DNA from: Sinohyriopsis cumingii
Taxonomy: Eukaryota > Mollusca > Bivalvia > Unionida > Unionidae
NCBI GenBank assembly: GCA_028554795.2
Contig: JAPYKE020000263.1
Coordinates: 1,488,001-1,552,000, forward strand
DNA length: 64,000 nt
Reading direction: 5' to 3'
Shown in pieces: positions 10,384 to 24,319 of this stretch. Both the position numbers and the translations under genes were made by a program. The notes beneath the pieces are model-generated. The model did no database searches, was not told the DNA's origin, and saw only the letters and a list, made by a program, of their open reading frames with translations. The stretch's first letter is position 1; each line of letters starts with the position of its first letter.

Positions 10384-12365
10384 CCAAAGATGAGGGCTGT
10401 GCAGAATTGTATGAAAACTTTATGGAAGTTATCGATTCATTTGCAAAATATATCTCTCATTTTCCTTTTAAACTCATTGAGAACAAAAAAATACAGGAGT
10501 ACATACTGAAATATATCTCAACATGGTTGCATGTATACATGTATATAAACATCCATACATCCTTCATTTATACATGTATCAAAATTGTTGAATGTCCTAG
10601 TATATGGTAACAAGTTTGCTGTAATGCAAGATATGTAACGAAAGAGATTTAGCCATGTATAATTTGTTGATTGTTAAGAAGGAAATTGTTTTATTATTAT
10701 GGAGGATAAATGTATTCAGTAAATTTTGTATGTATTTTTAATTTTACAGCAAACGATATTAGTATGTTCCTATTTATATTTGTATCATTGTCATATTATT
10801 GAATTCTTGTTATTTTCTTCTTTTTCATGATATCCTTGACAAAACAGCTGGTAAGTGTTATATCTTGAACTTTTCTGTTACTTGGTCTGATCAGTCATAC
10901 AGTGATCTCAAAAAGAGAATAAAAACTCAGAAAGATAACTCATTTTTCTAATAACCTTGAAAGAGAATGTAGTTTGGTAGGTCAAGTATTTAGTGTGATT
11001 TGTTGTATAGACTATAAACCAGACTAAAGTGCGTGTCACGAACTGCCCTTGTAGTGCCAAAGGCAAGCCGTTGTTTGTGTACATAGTTTGTCTTTGGAGT
11101 TAATCCATATTACCTTGGGGTGAACGAGGTCTTTTTGCCTATTAAACCAGCAAGTGATTATTATTTCCTGGATTCAATTGATGTTGCTAAAGGATTGGGT
11201 TGGGTGTTCCTTTTTTTCTTCGATGTTACATTAATCACATCCCACACGTCAAGTTATCAGTTGAAGTTGGTGCAGTCGGTTACATCCTTTCTTTATAGAA
11301 TTCATCCCTTTATGTTATCTGTAAATTAAGCCACTGACTTGAGTCTCTTGTGTTAATGATTTTGTTTGTGGATGTGATAATTGTCTTTTTATTTTATTTA
11401 TTTCTATAAGTACAGTGTACATTTATATATATTCAAAATTTCCACAAAGCTTGATCAAAATCATCATTGCAGCTGTTGTTACTATTCAGCTCTAATAATG
11501 TTAACACCTAGAACCTAAATAACAATGGCATAAACTCCCAGTAAAAGGAAAGAAATTTAACCCTAGAGAAAATCATTATGGTAACTGAAAGAAATGAAAA
11601 CGAAACCATTTTAAAATAGCAATTTAAACGGCCAGTGAAGCAATCTTCAGGGTGTCAAAAAGGTCACGGAACAAACTGGAAATGATTTTACATGCTAAGT
11701 CATGTAAATACATCTTCAAATATAATTGTCATTTTAATGTTTGAAGCATCTGTCACTTTTTGGCCATGTAATTTTGTTTTCAGATCAAAGCATACAATAT
11801 TTTAACAAGAACCATCAATACAGGATCTGATATCTGTAAAGTGATTGTGTTTCTTTCTCCTTCTTCAAACGTACTTCTTATGTTATTTAATTTAATTCTG
11901 ATTTAATATATATTTATTTCAATTTATTTGTTTGTTAGTTTTGAATTTTATTTATATTTCATTACCTGCTTTAGTAATGTAAATTTATTCACTAGAGATG
12001 ATACCTTTTTTAGCAAATAGTTTGACCTTGACTGTTCCTTTTGTAAACACCAGGTTTTGACCTAGATCCTGACATTGATTCAGAATTAGTAGCAACCACG
12101 TAAATCAGTTCTATTTTTATTTTAAATGATTTGTTATTGTCGTGGTCAAGATCAGAGTACATTTTTATGATGTAAACAATTTTTTAAAATTGTATTTCTT
12201 AGAGTAAAATGATTGGTTTTCGTCAGGGCTACATTGTGTGTAGGTGAGCTTTAACAGGTACATACTTTCGACGAGGTTCTGGAACATGATGACGTGACCC
12301 ATTTTTAGCAATTTAGAATACGATATATCCTTTGTTTTGGAGAGATATTCTCAGTAGTAGTTGGG

Positions 12366-12649
12366 GATGCGGAAGGTCGTGGGTTCGATCGACGGCCGAG
12401 TCATACCAAAGACTTACAAAAACGATACTAACAGCTGCCTCGCTTGGCGCTCAGCATTAAGAGGTTAATGTTAGGACTGGTCGGCCCAGTGTCAGGATAA
12501 TGTGACTGGGTGGGACACCATGCTACATGTCTGCGGCATGATGCCCCAGTTGTAGACATCACTATAAGCTGCCACATTGCAGACATCGTAGCGATATGAC
12601 TGAAAAATTGTTAAAGCTACGTTAAAAATCCAAATCACATCACATCACA
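12366..12649 (+). mobile_element. SINE copy, unit 4
   Basis: Array subtype, same target site. Confidence 0.9.
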
Positions 12650-13249
12650 TCAGTAGTAGTTGGGCTCCTACACTGGAAGTTGTATGTTGTGCTGTTGGGA
12701 GTAATTTCAAATTAGTTGGGTTTTAAAGGATTAATTCTTTTTTCCTGGAAAATACGTGTGCTGATATGAAATTTGTGAGCAAAGGCAGCTCTTATAAAAA
12801 TTTATTTGGATTTCCAAAACTAGGAGTGATAATTCTTGTTTCTACAAGGATCTGTAGACTCCAGCACTACATATTACAGCATACGTCGTCTTCTTCCATC
12901 TTGGATTCTTCATGGGGACTCAAACTTGAAATCATTAGAAAATTGTATTATTAGGACTACTAAAATTTTATTCGTGGATTATTCTTGGTTTATTTTTTGA
13001 TTTGATTCTTAAAACCGTAGTTCCTATTTTTCTCTCTCTATTTTACAGAATATTACTAGGAAAAGAAATTATTATATTTTTCAAAGCTTGTTGTTTTCAC
13101 TCTTTCTTGTGTTACTGTTTATTCGAGCCTAAACAAGTAACATAAGATAATCAAATCCTACCTTGGAATCTGGTCTTTTTGTACAAGCCTGCTATGGGAG
13201 ACCACATGTCTTGAGATAACCTTTTTTGTTTCGAGATGGAGCAGTATGT

Positions 13250-13867
13250 GAAGACAGGTTATACCTTGTTTTCAATTGGTTTTAGTTTTTCCCCAGCAAT
13301 GTAATATTGGCATCCTTTACTAGATTTTGTGTCAGTTCTCTTGTATCCATGAAAGTATGATTTAAATCCCAATTAGGCAGTGTAATGCGAACTACCTCCA
13401 AGAAGTTTGATTGTCTTTCTTTTTTCAGATTTCGTTTCTATTTATACATTCATTTATTCATGTATGCACCAAAATTTAAGGGTTTTGTGGATATATAACT
13501 ATTTGTTGAATAATTTGAATATTGAGGTTTTTCACTAATTCTGTTTGAATTCATGTGAAGACAGGTTGTACCTTGTCTTCAGTTGGTTTTAGTTTTTCCC
13601 CAGCAATATAATATTGGCATCCTTTACTATATTTTTTGTCAGTTTCTCTTTTGTCCATGAAAGTATGATTTAAATCGCAATTAGACAGTGTAATGCGAAC
13701 TATCTCCAAAAAATTTGATTTTCCTTATCCTTTTTTTCAGATTTCGTTTCTATTGATATATTCATTTATTCATGTATGCATCAAAATGTATGGGTTTTAT
13801 TGACATATGTATTTGTTTAAAAATTTGAATATTTGAGGTTTTTTCCTAATTCTCTTTGAATTTGTTT
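13250..13867 (+). repeat. Internal A/B duplication, unit 4
   Basis: Same junction as unit 1; T at the 3264-equivalent site. Confidence 0.95.
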
Positions 13868-15849
13868 CCAAAGATGAGGGCTGTGCAGAATTGTATGAAA
13901 ACTTTATGGAAGTTATCGATTCATTTGCAAAATATATCTCTCATTTTCCTTTTAAACTCATTGAGAACAAAAAAATACAGGAGTACATACTGAAATATAT
14001 CTCAACATGGTTGCATGTATACATGTATATAAACATCCATACATCCTTCATTTATACATGTATCAAAATTGTTGAATGTCCTAGTATATGGTAACAAGTT
14101 TGCTGTAATGCAAGATATGTAACGAAAGAGATTTAGCCATGTATAATTTGTTGATTGTTAAGAAGGAAATTGTTTTATTATTATGGAGGATAAATGTATT
14201 CAGTAAATTTTGTATGTATTTTTAATTTTACAGCAAACGATATTAGTATGTTCCTATTTATATTTGTATCATTGTCATATTATTGAATTCTTGTTATTTT
14301 CTTCTTTTTCATGATATCCTTGACAAAACAGCTGGTAAGTGTTATATCTTGAACTTTTCTGTTACTTGGTCTGATCAGTCATACAGTGATCTCAAAAAGA
14401 GAATAAAAACTCAGAAAGATAACTCATTTTTCTAATAACCTTGAAAGAGAATGTAGTTTGGTAGGTCAAGTATTTAGTGTGATTTGTTGTATAGACTATA
14501 AACCAGACTAAAGTGCGTGTCACGAACTGCCCTTGTAGTGCCAAAGGCAAGCCGTTGTTTGTGTACATAGTTTGTCTTTGGAGTTAATCCATATTACCTT
14601 GGGGTGAACGAGGTCTTTTTGCCTATTAAACCAGCAAGTGATTATTATTTCCTGGATTCAATTGATATTGCTAAAGGATTGGGTTGGGTGTTCCTTTTTT
14701 TCTTCGATGTTACATTAATCACATCCCACACGTCAAGTTATCAGTTGAAGTTGGTGCAGTCGGTTACATCCTTTCTTTATAGAATTCATCCCTTTATGTT
14801 ATCTGTAAATTAAGCCACTGACTTGAGTCTCTTGTGTTAATGATTTTGTTTGTGGATGTGATAATTGTCTTTTTATTTTATTTATTTCTATAAGTACAGT
14901 GTACATTTATATATATTCAAAATTTCCACAAAGCTTGATCAAAATCATCATTGCAGCTGTTGTTACTATTCAGCTCTAATAATGTTAACACCTAGAACCT
15001 AAATAACAATGGCATAAACTCCCAGTAAAAGGAAAGAAATTTAACCCTAGAGAAAATCATTATGGTAACTGAAAGAAATGAAAACGAAACCATTTTAAAA
15101 TAGCAATTTAAACGGCCAGTGAAGCAATCTTCAGGGTGTCAAAAAGGTCACGGAACAAACTGGAAATGATTTTACATGCTAAGTCATGTAAATACATCTT
15201 CAAATATAATTGTCATTTTAATGTTTGAAGCATCTGTCACTTTTTGGCCATGTAATTTTGTTTTCAGATCAAAGCATACAATATTTTAACAAGAACCATC
15301 AATACAGGATCTGATATCTGTAAAGTGATTGTGTTTCTTTCTCCTTCTTCAAACGTACTTCTTATGTTATTTAATTTAATTCTGATTTAATATATATTTA
15401 TTTCAATTTATTTGTTTGTTAGTTTTGAATTTTATTTATATTTCATTACCTGCTTTAGTAATGTAAATTTATTCACTAGAGATGATACCTTTTTTAGCAA
15501 ATAGTTTGACCTTGACTGTTCCTTTTGTAAACACCAGGTTTTGACCTAGATCCTGACATTGATTCAGAATTAGTAGCAACCACGTAAATCAGTTCTATTT
15601 TTATTTTAAATGATTTGTTATTGTCGTGGTCAAGATCAGAGTACATTTTTATGATGTAAACAATTTTTTAAAATTGTATTTCTTAGAGTAAAATGATTGG
15701 TTTTCGTCAGGGCTACATTGTGTGTAGGTGAGCTTTAACAGGTACATACTTTCGACGAGGTTCTGGAACATGATGACGTGACCCATTTTTAGCAATTTAG
15801 AATACGATATATCCTTTGTTTTGGAGAGATATTCTCAGTAGTAGTTGGG

Positions 15850-16133
15850 GATGCGGAAGGTCGTGGGTTCGATCGACGGCCGAGTCATACCAAAGACTTA
15901 CAAAAACGATACTAACAGCTGCCTCGCTTGGCGCTCAGCATTAAGAGGTTAATGTTAGGACTGGTCGGCCCAGTGTCAGGATAATGTGACTGGGTGGGAC
16001 ACCATGCTACATGTCTGCGGCATGATGCCCCAGTTGTAGACATCACTATAAGCTGCCACATTGCAGACATCGTAGCGATATGACTGAAAAATTGTTAAAG
16101 CTACGTTAAAAATCCAAATCACATCACATCACA
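15850..16133 (+). mobile_element. SINE copy, unit 5
   Basis: Array subtype, same target site. Confidence 0.9.
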
Positions 16134-16733
16134 TCAGTAGTAGTTGGGCTCCTACACTGGAAGTTGTATGTTGTGCTGTTGGGAGTAATTTCAAATTAGT
16201 TGGGTTTTAAAGGATTAATTCTTTTTTCCTGGAAAATACGTGTGCTGATATGAAATTTGTGAGCAAAGGCAGCTCTTATAAAAATTTATTTGGATTTCCA
16301 AAACTAGGAGTGATAATTCTTGTTTCTACAAGGATCTGTAGACTCCAGCACTACATATTACAGCATACGTCGTCTTCTTCCATCTTGGATTCTTCATGGG
16401 GACTCAAACTTGAAATCATTAGAAAATTTTATTATTAGGACTACTAAAATTTTATTCGTGGATTATTCTTGGTTTATTTTTTGATTTGATTCTTAAAACC
16501 GTAGTTCCTATTTTTCTCTCTCTATTTTACAGAATATTACTAGGAAAAGAAATTATTATATTTTTCAAAGCTTGTTGTTTTCACTCTTTCTTGTGTTACT
16601 GTTTATTCGAGCCTAAACAAGTAACATAAGATAATCAAATCCTACCTTGGAATCTGGTCTTTTTGTACAAGCCTGCTATGGGAGACCACATGTCTTGAGA
16701 TAACCTTTTTTGTTTCGAGATGGAGCAGTATGT

Positions 16734-17351
16734 GAAGACAGGTTATACCTTGTTTTCAATTGGTTTTAGTTTTTCCCCAGCAATGTAATATTGGCATCCT
16801 TTACTAGATTTTGTGTCAGTTCTCTTGTATCCATGAAAGTATGATTTAAATCCCAATTAGGCAGTGTAATGCGAACTACCTCCAAGAAGTTTGATTGTCT
16901 TTCTTTTTTCAGATTTCGTTTCTATTTATACATTCATTTATTCATGTATGCACCAAAATTTAAGGGTTTTGTGGATATATAACTATTTGTTGAATAATTT
17001 GAATATTGAGGTTTTTCACTAATTCTGTTTGAATTCATGTGAAGACAGGTTGTACCTTGTCTTCAGTTGGTTTTAGTTTTTCCCCAGCAATATAATATTG
17101 GCATCCTTTACTATATTTTTTGTCAGTTTCTCTTTTGTCCATGAAAGTATGATTTAAATCGCAATTAGACAGTGTAATGCGAACTATCTCCAAAAAATTT
17201 GATTTTCCTTATCCTTTTTTTCAGATTTCGTTTCTATTGATATATTCATTTATTCATGTATGCATCAAAATGTATGGGTTTTATTGACATATGTATTTGT
17301 TTAAAAATTTGAATATTTGAGGTTTTTTCCTAATTCTCTTTGAATTTGTTT
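16734..17351 (+). repeat. Internal A/B duplication, unit 5
   Basis: Same junction as unit 1; T at the 3264-equivalent site. Confidence 0.95.
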
Positions 17352-19333
17352 CCAAAGATGAGGGCTGTGCAGAATTGTATGAAAACTTTATGGAAGTTAT
17401 CGATTCATTTGCAAAATATATCTCTCATTTTCCTTTTAAACTCATTGAGAACAAAAAAATACAGGAGTACATACTGAAATATATCTCAACATGGTTGCAT
17501 GTATACATGTATATAAACATCCATACATCCTTCATTTATACATGTATCAAAATTGTTGAATGTCCTAGTATATGGTAACAAGTTTGCTGTAATGCAAGAT
17601 ATGTAACGAAAGAGATTTAGCCATGTATAATTTGTTGATTGTTAAGAAGGAAATTGTTTTATTATTATGGAGGATAAATGTATTCAGTAAATTTTGTATG
17701 TATTTTTAATTTTACAGCAAACGATATTAGTATGTTCCTATTTATATTTGTATCATTGTCATATTATTGAATTCTTGTTATTTTCTTCTTTTTCATGATA
17801 TCCTTGACAAAACAGCTGGTAAGTGTTATATCTTGAACTTTTCTGTTACTTGGTCTGATCAGTCATACAGTGATCTCAAAAAGAGAATAAAAACTCAGAA
17901 AGATAACTCATTTTTCTAATAACCTTGAAAGAGAATGTAGTTTGGTAGGTCAAGTATTTAGTGTGATTTGTTGTATAGACTATAAACCAGACTAAAGTGC
18001 GTGTCACGAACTGCCCTTGTAGTGCCAAAGGCAAGCCGTTGTTTGTGTACATAGTTTGTCTTTGGAGTTAATCCATATTACCTTGGGGTGAACGAGGTCT
18101 TTTTGCCTATTAAACCAGCAAGTGATTATTATTTCCTGGATTCAATTGATGTTGCTAAAGGATTGGGTTGGGTGTTCCTTTTTTTCTTCGATGTTACATT
18201 AATCACATCCCACACGTCAAGTTATCAGTTGAAGTTGGTGCAGTCGGTTACATCCTTTCTTTATAGAATTCATCCCTTTATGTTATCTGTAAATTAAGCC
18301 ACTGACTTGAGTCTCTTGTGTTAATGATTTTGTTTGTGGATGTGATAATTGTCTTTTTATTTTATTTATTTCTATAAGTACAGTGTACATTTATATATAT
18401 TCAAAATTTCCACAAAGCTTGATCAAAATCATCATTGCAGCTGTTGTTACTATTCAGCTCTAATAATGTTAACACCTAGAACCTAAATAACAATGGCATA
18501 AACTCCCAGTAAAAGGAAAGAAATTTAACCCTAGAGAAAATCATTATGGTAACTGAAAGAAATGAAAACGAAACCATTTTAAAATAGCAATTTAAACGGC
18601 CAGTGAAGCAATCTTCAGGGTGTCAAAAAGGTCACGGAACAAACTGGAAATGATTTTACATGCTAAGTCATGTAAATACATCTTCAAATATAATTGTCAT
18701 TTTAATGTTTGAAGCATCTGTCACTTTTTGGCCATGTAATTTTGTTTTCAGATCAAAGCATACAATATTTTAACAAGAACCATCAATACAGGATCTGATA
18801 TCTGTAAAGTGATTGTGTTTCTTTCTCCTTCTTCAAACGTACTTCTTATGTTATTTAATTTAATTCTGATTTAATATATATTTATTTCAATTTATTTGTT
18901 TGTTAGTTTTGAATTTTATTTATATTTCATTACCTGCTTTAGTAATGTAAATTTATTCACTAGAGATGATACCTTTTTTAGCAAATAGTTTGACCTTGAC
19001 TGTTCCTTTTGTAAACACCAGGTTTTGACCTAGATCCTGACATTGATTCAGAATTAGTAGCAACCACGTAAATCAGTTCTATTTTTATTTTAAATGATTT
19101 GTTATTGTCGTGGTCAAGATCAGAGTACATTTTTATGATGTAAACAATTTTTTAAAATTGTATTTCTTAGAGTAAAATGATTGGTTTTCGTCAGGGCTAC
19201 ATTGTGTGTAGGTGAGCTTTAACAGGTACATACTTTCGACGAGGTTCTGGAACATGATGACGTGACCCATTTTTAGCAATTTAGAATACGATATATCCTT
19301 TGTTTTGGAGAGATATTCTCAGTAGTAGTTGGG

Positions 19334-19617
19334 GATGCGGAAGGTCGTGGGTTCGATCGACGGCCGAGTCATACCAAAGACTTACAAAAACGATACTAAC
19401 AGCTGCCTCGCTTGGCGCTCAGCATTAAGAGGTTAATGTTAGGACTGGTCGGCCCAGTGTCAGGATAATGTGACTGGGTGGGACACCATGCTACATGTCT
19501 GCGGCATGATGCCCCAGTTGTAGACATCACTATAAGCTGCCACATTGCAGACATCGTAGCGATATGACTGAAAAATTGTTAAAGCTACGTTAAAAATCCA
19601 AATCACATCACATCACA
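19334..19617 (+). mobile_element. SINE copy, unit 6
   Basis: Array subtype, same target site. Confidence 0.9.
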
Positions 19618-20217
19618 TCAGTAGTAGTTGGGCTCCTACACTGGAAGTTGTATGTTGTGCTGTTGGGAGTAATTTCAAATTAGTTGGGTTTTAAAGGATT
19701 AATTCTTTTTTCCTGGAAAATACGTGTGCTGATATGAAATTTGTGAGCAAAGGCAGCTCTTATAAAAATTTATTTGGATTTCCAAAACTAGGAGTGATAA
19801 TTCTTGTTTCTACAAGGATCTGTAGACTCCAGCACTACATATTACAGCATACGTCGTCTTCTTCCATCTTGGATTCTTCATGGGGACTCAAACTTGAAAT
19901 CATTAGAAAATTTTATTATTAGGACTACTAAAATTTTATTCGTGGATTATTCTTGGTTTATTTTTTGATTTGATTCTTAAAACCGTAGTTCCTATTTTTC
20001 TCTCTCTATTTTACAGAATATTACTAGGAAAAGAAATTATTATATTTTTCAAAGCTTGTTGTTTTCACTCTTTCTTGTGTTACTGTTTATTCGAGCCTAA
20101 ACAAGTAACATAAGATAATCAAATCCTACCTTGGAATCTGGTCTTTTTGTACAAGCCTGCTATGGGAGACCACATGTCTTGAGATAACCTTTTTTGTTTC
20201 GAGATGGAGCAGTATGT

Positions 20218-20835
20218 GAAGACAGGTTATACCTTGTTTTCAATTGGTTTTAGTTTTTCCCCAGCAATGTAATATTGGCATCCTTTACTAGATTTTGTGT
20301 CAGTTCTCTTGTATCCATGAAAGTATGATTTAAATCCCAATTAGGCAGTGTAATGCGAACTACCTCCAAGAAGTTTGATTGTCTTTCTTTTTTCAGATTT
20401 CGTTTCTATTTATACATTCATTTATTCATGTATGCACCAAAATTTAAGGGTTTTGTGGATATATAACTATTTGTTGAATAATTTGAATATTGAGGTTTTT
20501 CACTAATTCTGTTTGAATTCATGTGAAGACAGGTTGTACCTTGTCTTCAGTTGGTTTTAGTTTTTCCCCAGCAATATAATATTGGCATCCTTTACTATAT
20601 TTTTTGTCAGTTTCTCTTTTGTCCATGAAAGTATGATTTAAATCGCAATTAGACAGTGTAATGCGAACTATCTCCAAAAAATTTGATTTTCCTTATCCTT
20701 TTTTTCAGATTTCGTTTCTATTGATATATTCATTTATTCATGTATGCATCAAAATGTATGGGTTTTATTGACATATGTATTTGTTTAAAAATTTGAATAT
20801 TTGAGGTTTTTTCCTAATTCTCTTTGAATTTGTTT
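20218..20835 (+). repeat. Internal A/B duplication, unit 6
   Basis: Same junction as unit 1; T at the 3264-equivalent site. Confidence 0.95.
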
Positions 20836-22817
20836 CCAAAGATGAGGGCTGTGCAGAATTGTATGAAAACTTTATGGAAGTTATCGATTCATTTGCAAAA
20901 TATATCTCTCATTTTCCTTTTAAACTCATTGAGAACAAAAAAATACAGGAGTACATACTGAAATATATCTCAACATGGTTGCATGTATACATGTATATAA
21001 ACATCCATACATCCTTCATTTATACATGTATCAAAATTGTTGAATGTCCTAGTATATGGTAACAAGTTTGCTGTAATGCAAGATATGTAACGAAAGAGAT
21101 TTAGCCATGTATAATTTGTTGATTGTTAAGAAGGAAATTGTTTTATTATTATGGAGGATAAATGTATTCAGTAAATTTTGTATGTATTTTTAATTTTACA
21201 GCAAACGATATTAGTATGTTCCTATTTATATTTGTATCATTGTCATATTATTGAATTCTTGTTATTTTCTTCTTTTTCATGATATCCTTGACAAAACAGC
21301 TGGTAAGTGTTATATCTTGAACTTTTCTGTTACTTGGTCTGATCAGTCATACAGTGATCTCAAAAAGAGAATAAAAACTCAGAAAGATAACTCATTTTTC
21401 TAATAACCTTGAAAGAGAATGTAGTTTGGTAGGTCAAGTATTTAGTGTGATTTGTTGTATAGACTATAAACCAGACTAAAGTGCGTGTCACGAACTGCCC
21501 TTGTAGTGCCAAAGGCAAGCCGTTGTTTGTGTACATAGTTTGTCTTTGGAGTTAATCCATATTACCTTGGGGTGAACGAGGTCTTTTTGCCTATTAAACC
21601 AGCAAGTGATTATTATTTCCTGGATTCAATTGATGTTGCTAAAGGATTGGGTTGGGTGTTCCTTTTTTTCTTCGATGTTACATTAATCACATCCCACACG
21701 TCAAGTTATCAGTTGAAGTTGGTGCAGTCGGTTACATCCTTTCTTTATAGAATTCATCCCTTTATGTTATCTGTAAATTAAGCCACTGACTTGAGTCTCT
21801 TGTGTTAATGATTTTGTTTGTGGATGTGATAATTGTCTTTTTATTTTATTTATTTCTATAAGTACAGTGTACATTTATATATATTCAAAATTTCCACAAA
21901 GCTTGATCAAAATCATCATTGCAGCTGTTGTTACTATTCAGCTCTAATAATGTTAACACCTAGAACCTAAATAACAATGGCATAAACTCCCAGTAAAAGG
22001 AAAGAAATTTAACCCTAGAGAAAATCATTATGGTAACTGAAAGAAATGAAAACGAAACCATTTTAAAATAGCAATTTAAACGGCCAGTGAAGCAATCTTC
22101 AGGGTGTCAAAAAGGTCACGGAACAAACTGGAAATGATTTTACATGCTAAGTCATGTAAATACATCTTCAAATATAATTGTCATTTTAATGTTTGAAGCA
22201 TCTGTCACTTTTTGGCCATGTAATTTTGTTTTCAGATCAAAGCATACAATATTTTAACAAGAACCATCAATACAGGATCTGATATCTGTAAAGTGATTGT
22301 GTTTCTTTCTCCTTCTTCAAACGTACTTCTTATGTTATTTAATTTAATTCTGATTTAATATATATTTATTTCAATTTATTTGTTTGTTAGTTTTGAATTT
22401 TATTTATATTTCATTACCTGCTTTAGTAATGTAAATTTATTCACTAGAGATGATACCTTTTTTAGCAAATAGTTTGACCTTGACTGTTCCTTTTGTAAAC
22501 ACCAGGTTTTGACCTAGATCCTGACATTGATTCAGAATTAGTAGCAACCACGTAAATCAGTTCTATTTTTATTTTAAATGATTTGTTATTGTCGTGGTCA
22601 AGATCAGAGTACATTTTTATGATGTAAACAATTTTTTAAAATTGTATTTCTTAGAGTAAAATGATTGGTTTTCGTCAGGGCTACATTGTGTGTAGGTGAG
22701 CTTTAACAGGTACATACTTTCGACGAGGTTCTGGAACATGATGACGTGACCCATTTTTAGCAATTTAGAATACGATATATCCTTTGTTTTGGAGAGATAT
22801 TCTCAGTAGTAGTTGGG

Positions 22818-23101
22818 GATGCGGAAGGTCGTGGGTTCGATCGACGGCCGAGTCATACCAAAGACTTACAAAAACGATACTAACAGCTGCCTCGCTTGGC
22901 GCTCAGCATTAAGAGGTTAATGTTAGGACTGGTCGGCCCAGTGTCAGGATAATGTGACTGGGTGGGACACCATGCTACATGTCTGCGGCATGATGCCCCA
23001 GTTGTAGACATCACTATAAGCTGCCACATTGCAGACATCGTAGCGATATGACTGAAAAATTGTTAAAGCTACGTTAAAAATCCAAATCACATCACATCAC
23101 A
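22818..23101 (+). mobile_element. SINE copy, unit 7
   Basis: Array subtype, same target site. Confidence 0.9.
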
Positions 23102-23701
23102 TCAGTAGTAGTTGGGCTCCTACACTGGAAGTTGTATGTTGTGCTGTTGGGAGTAATTTCAAATTAGTTGGGTTTTAAAGGATTAATTCTTTTTTCCTGG
23201 AAAATACGTGTGCTGATATGAAATTTGTGAGCAAAGGCAGCTCTTATAAAAATTTATTTGGATTTCCAAAACTAGGAGTGATAATTCTTGTTTCTACAAG
23301 GATCTGTAGACTCCAGCACTACATATTACAGCATACGTCGTCTTCTTCCATCTTGGATTCTTCATGGGGACTCAAACTTGAAATCATTAGAAAATTTTAT
23401 TATTAGGACTACTAAAATTTTATTCGTGGATTATTCTTGGTTTATTTTTTGATTTGATTCTTAAAACCGTAGTTCCTATTTTTCTCTCTCTATTTTACAG
23501 AATATTACTAGGAAAAGAAATTATTATATTTTTCAAAGCTTGTTGTTTTCACTCTTTCTTGTGTTACTGTTTATTCGAGCCTAAACAAGTAACATAAGAT
23601 AATCAAATCCTACCTTGGAATCTGGTCTTTTTGTACAAGCCTGCTATGGGAGACCACATGTCTTGAGATAACCTTTTTTGTTTCGAGATGGAGCAGTATG
23701 T

Positions 23702-24319
23702 GAAGACAGGTTATACCTTGTTTTCAATTGGTTTTAGTTTTTCCCCAGCAATGTAATATTGGCATCCTTTACTAGATTTTGTGTCAGTTCTCTTGTATCC
23801 ATGAAAGTATGATTTAAATCCCAATTAGGCAGTGTAATGCGAACTACCTCCAAGAAGTTTGATTGTCTTTCTTTTTTCAGATTTCGTTTCTATTTATACA
23901 TTCATTTATTCATGTATGCACCAAAATTTAAGGGTTTTGTGGATATATAACTATTTGTTGAATAATTTGAATATTGAGGTTTTTCACTAATTCTGTTTGA
24001 ATTCATGTGAAGACAGGTTGTACCTTGTCTTCAGTTGGTTTTAGTTTTTCCCCAGCAATATAATATTGGCATCCTTTACTATATTTTTTGTCAGTTTCTC
24101 TTTTGTCCATGAAAGTATGATTTAAATCGCAATTAGACAGTGTAATGCGAACTATCTCCAAAAAATTTGATTTTCCTTATCCTTTTTTTCAGATTTCGTT
24201 TCTATTGATATATTCATTTATTCATGTATGCATCAAAATGTATGGGTTTTATTGACATATGTATTTGTTTAAAAATTTGAATATTTGAGGTTTTTTCCTA
24301 ATTCTCTTTGAATTTGTTT
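23702..24319 (+). repeat. Internal A/B duplication, unit 7
   Basis: Same junction as unit 1; T at the 3264-equivalent site. Confidence 0.95.

Larger units (their letters stand above)
6969..10452 (+). repeat. Array unit 3
   Basis: Fingerprint A-G-G-T-G. It is the last unit with G at site 2339 (Cys codon in frame b); every unit to the right has C (Ser). Confidence 0.97.
10453..13936 (+). repeat. Array unit 4
   Basis: Fingerprint G-C-G-T-T, a combination found in no other unit. It carries G at 2493 with T at 3264, whereas the other full G-2493 units (2, 3, 8, 9) carry G at 3264. It is therefore a recombinant of the two main haplotypes. Confidence 0.97.
13937..17420 (+). repeat. Array unit 5
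   Basis: Fingerprint A-C-T-T-T. It shares sites 2339 onward with units 6 and 7 but has A instead of G at 731, so an exchange or conversion tract ended between 731 and the right-hand sites. Confidence 0.97.
17421..20904 (+). repeat. Array unit 6
   Basis: Fingerprint G-C-T-T-T, identical to unit 7. Confidence 0.97.
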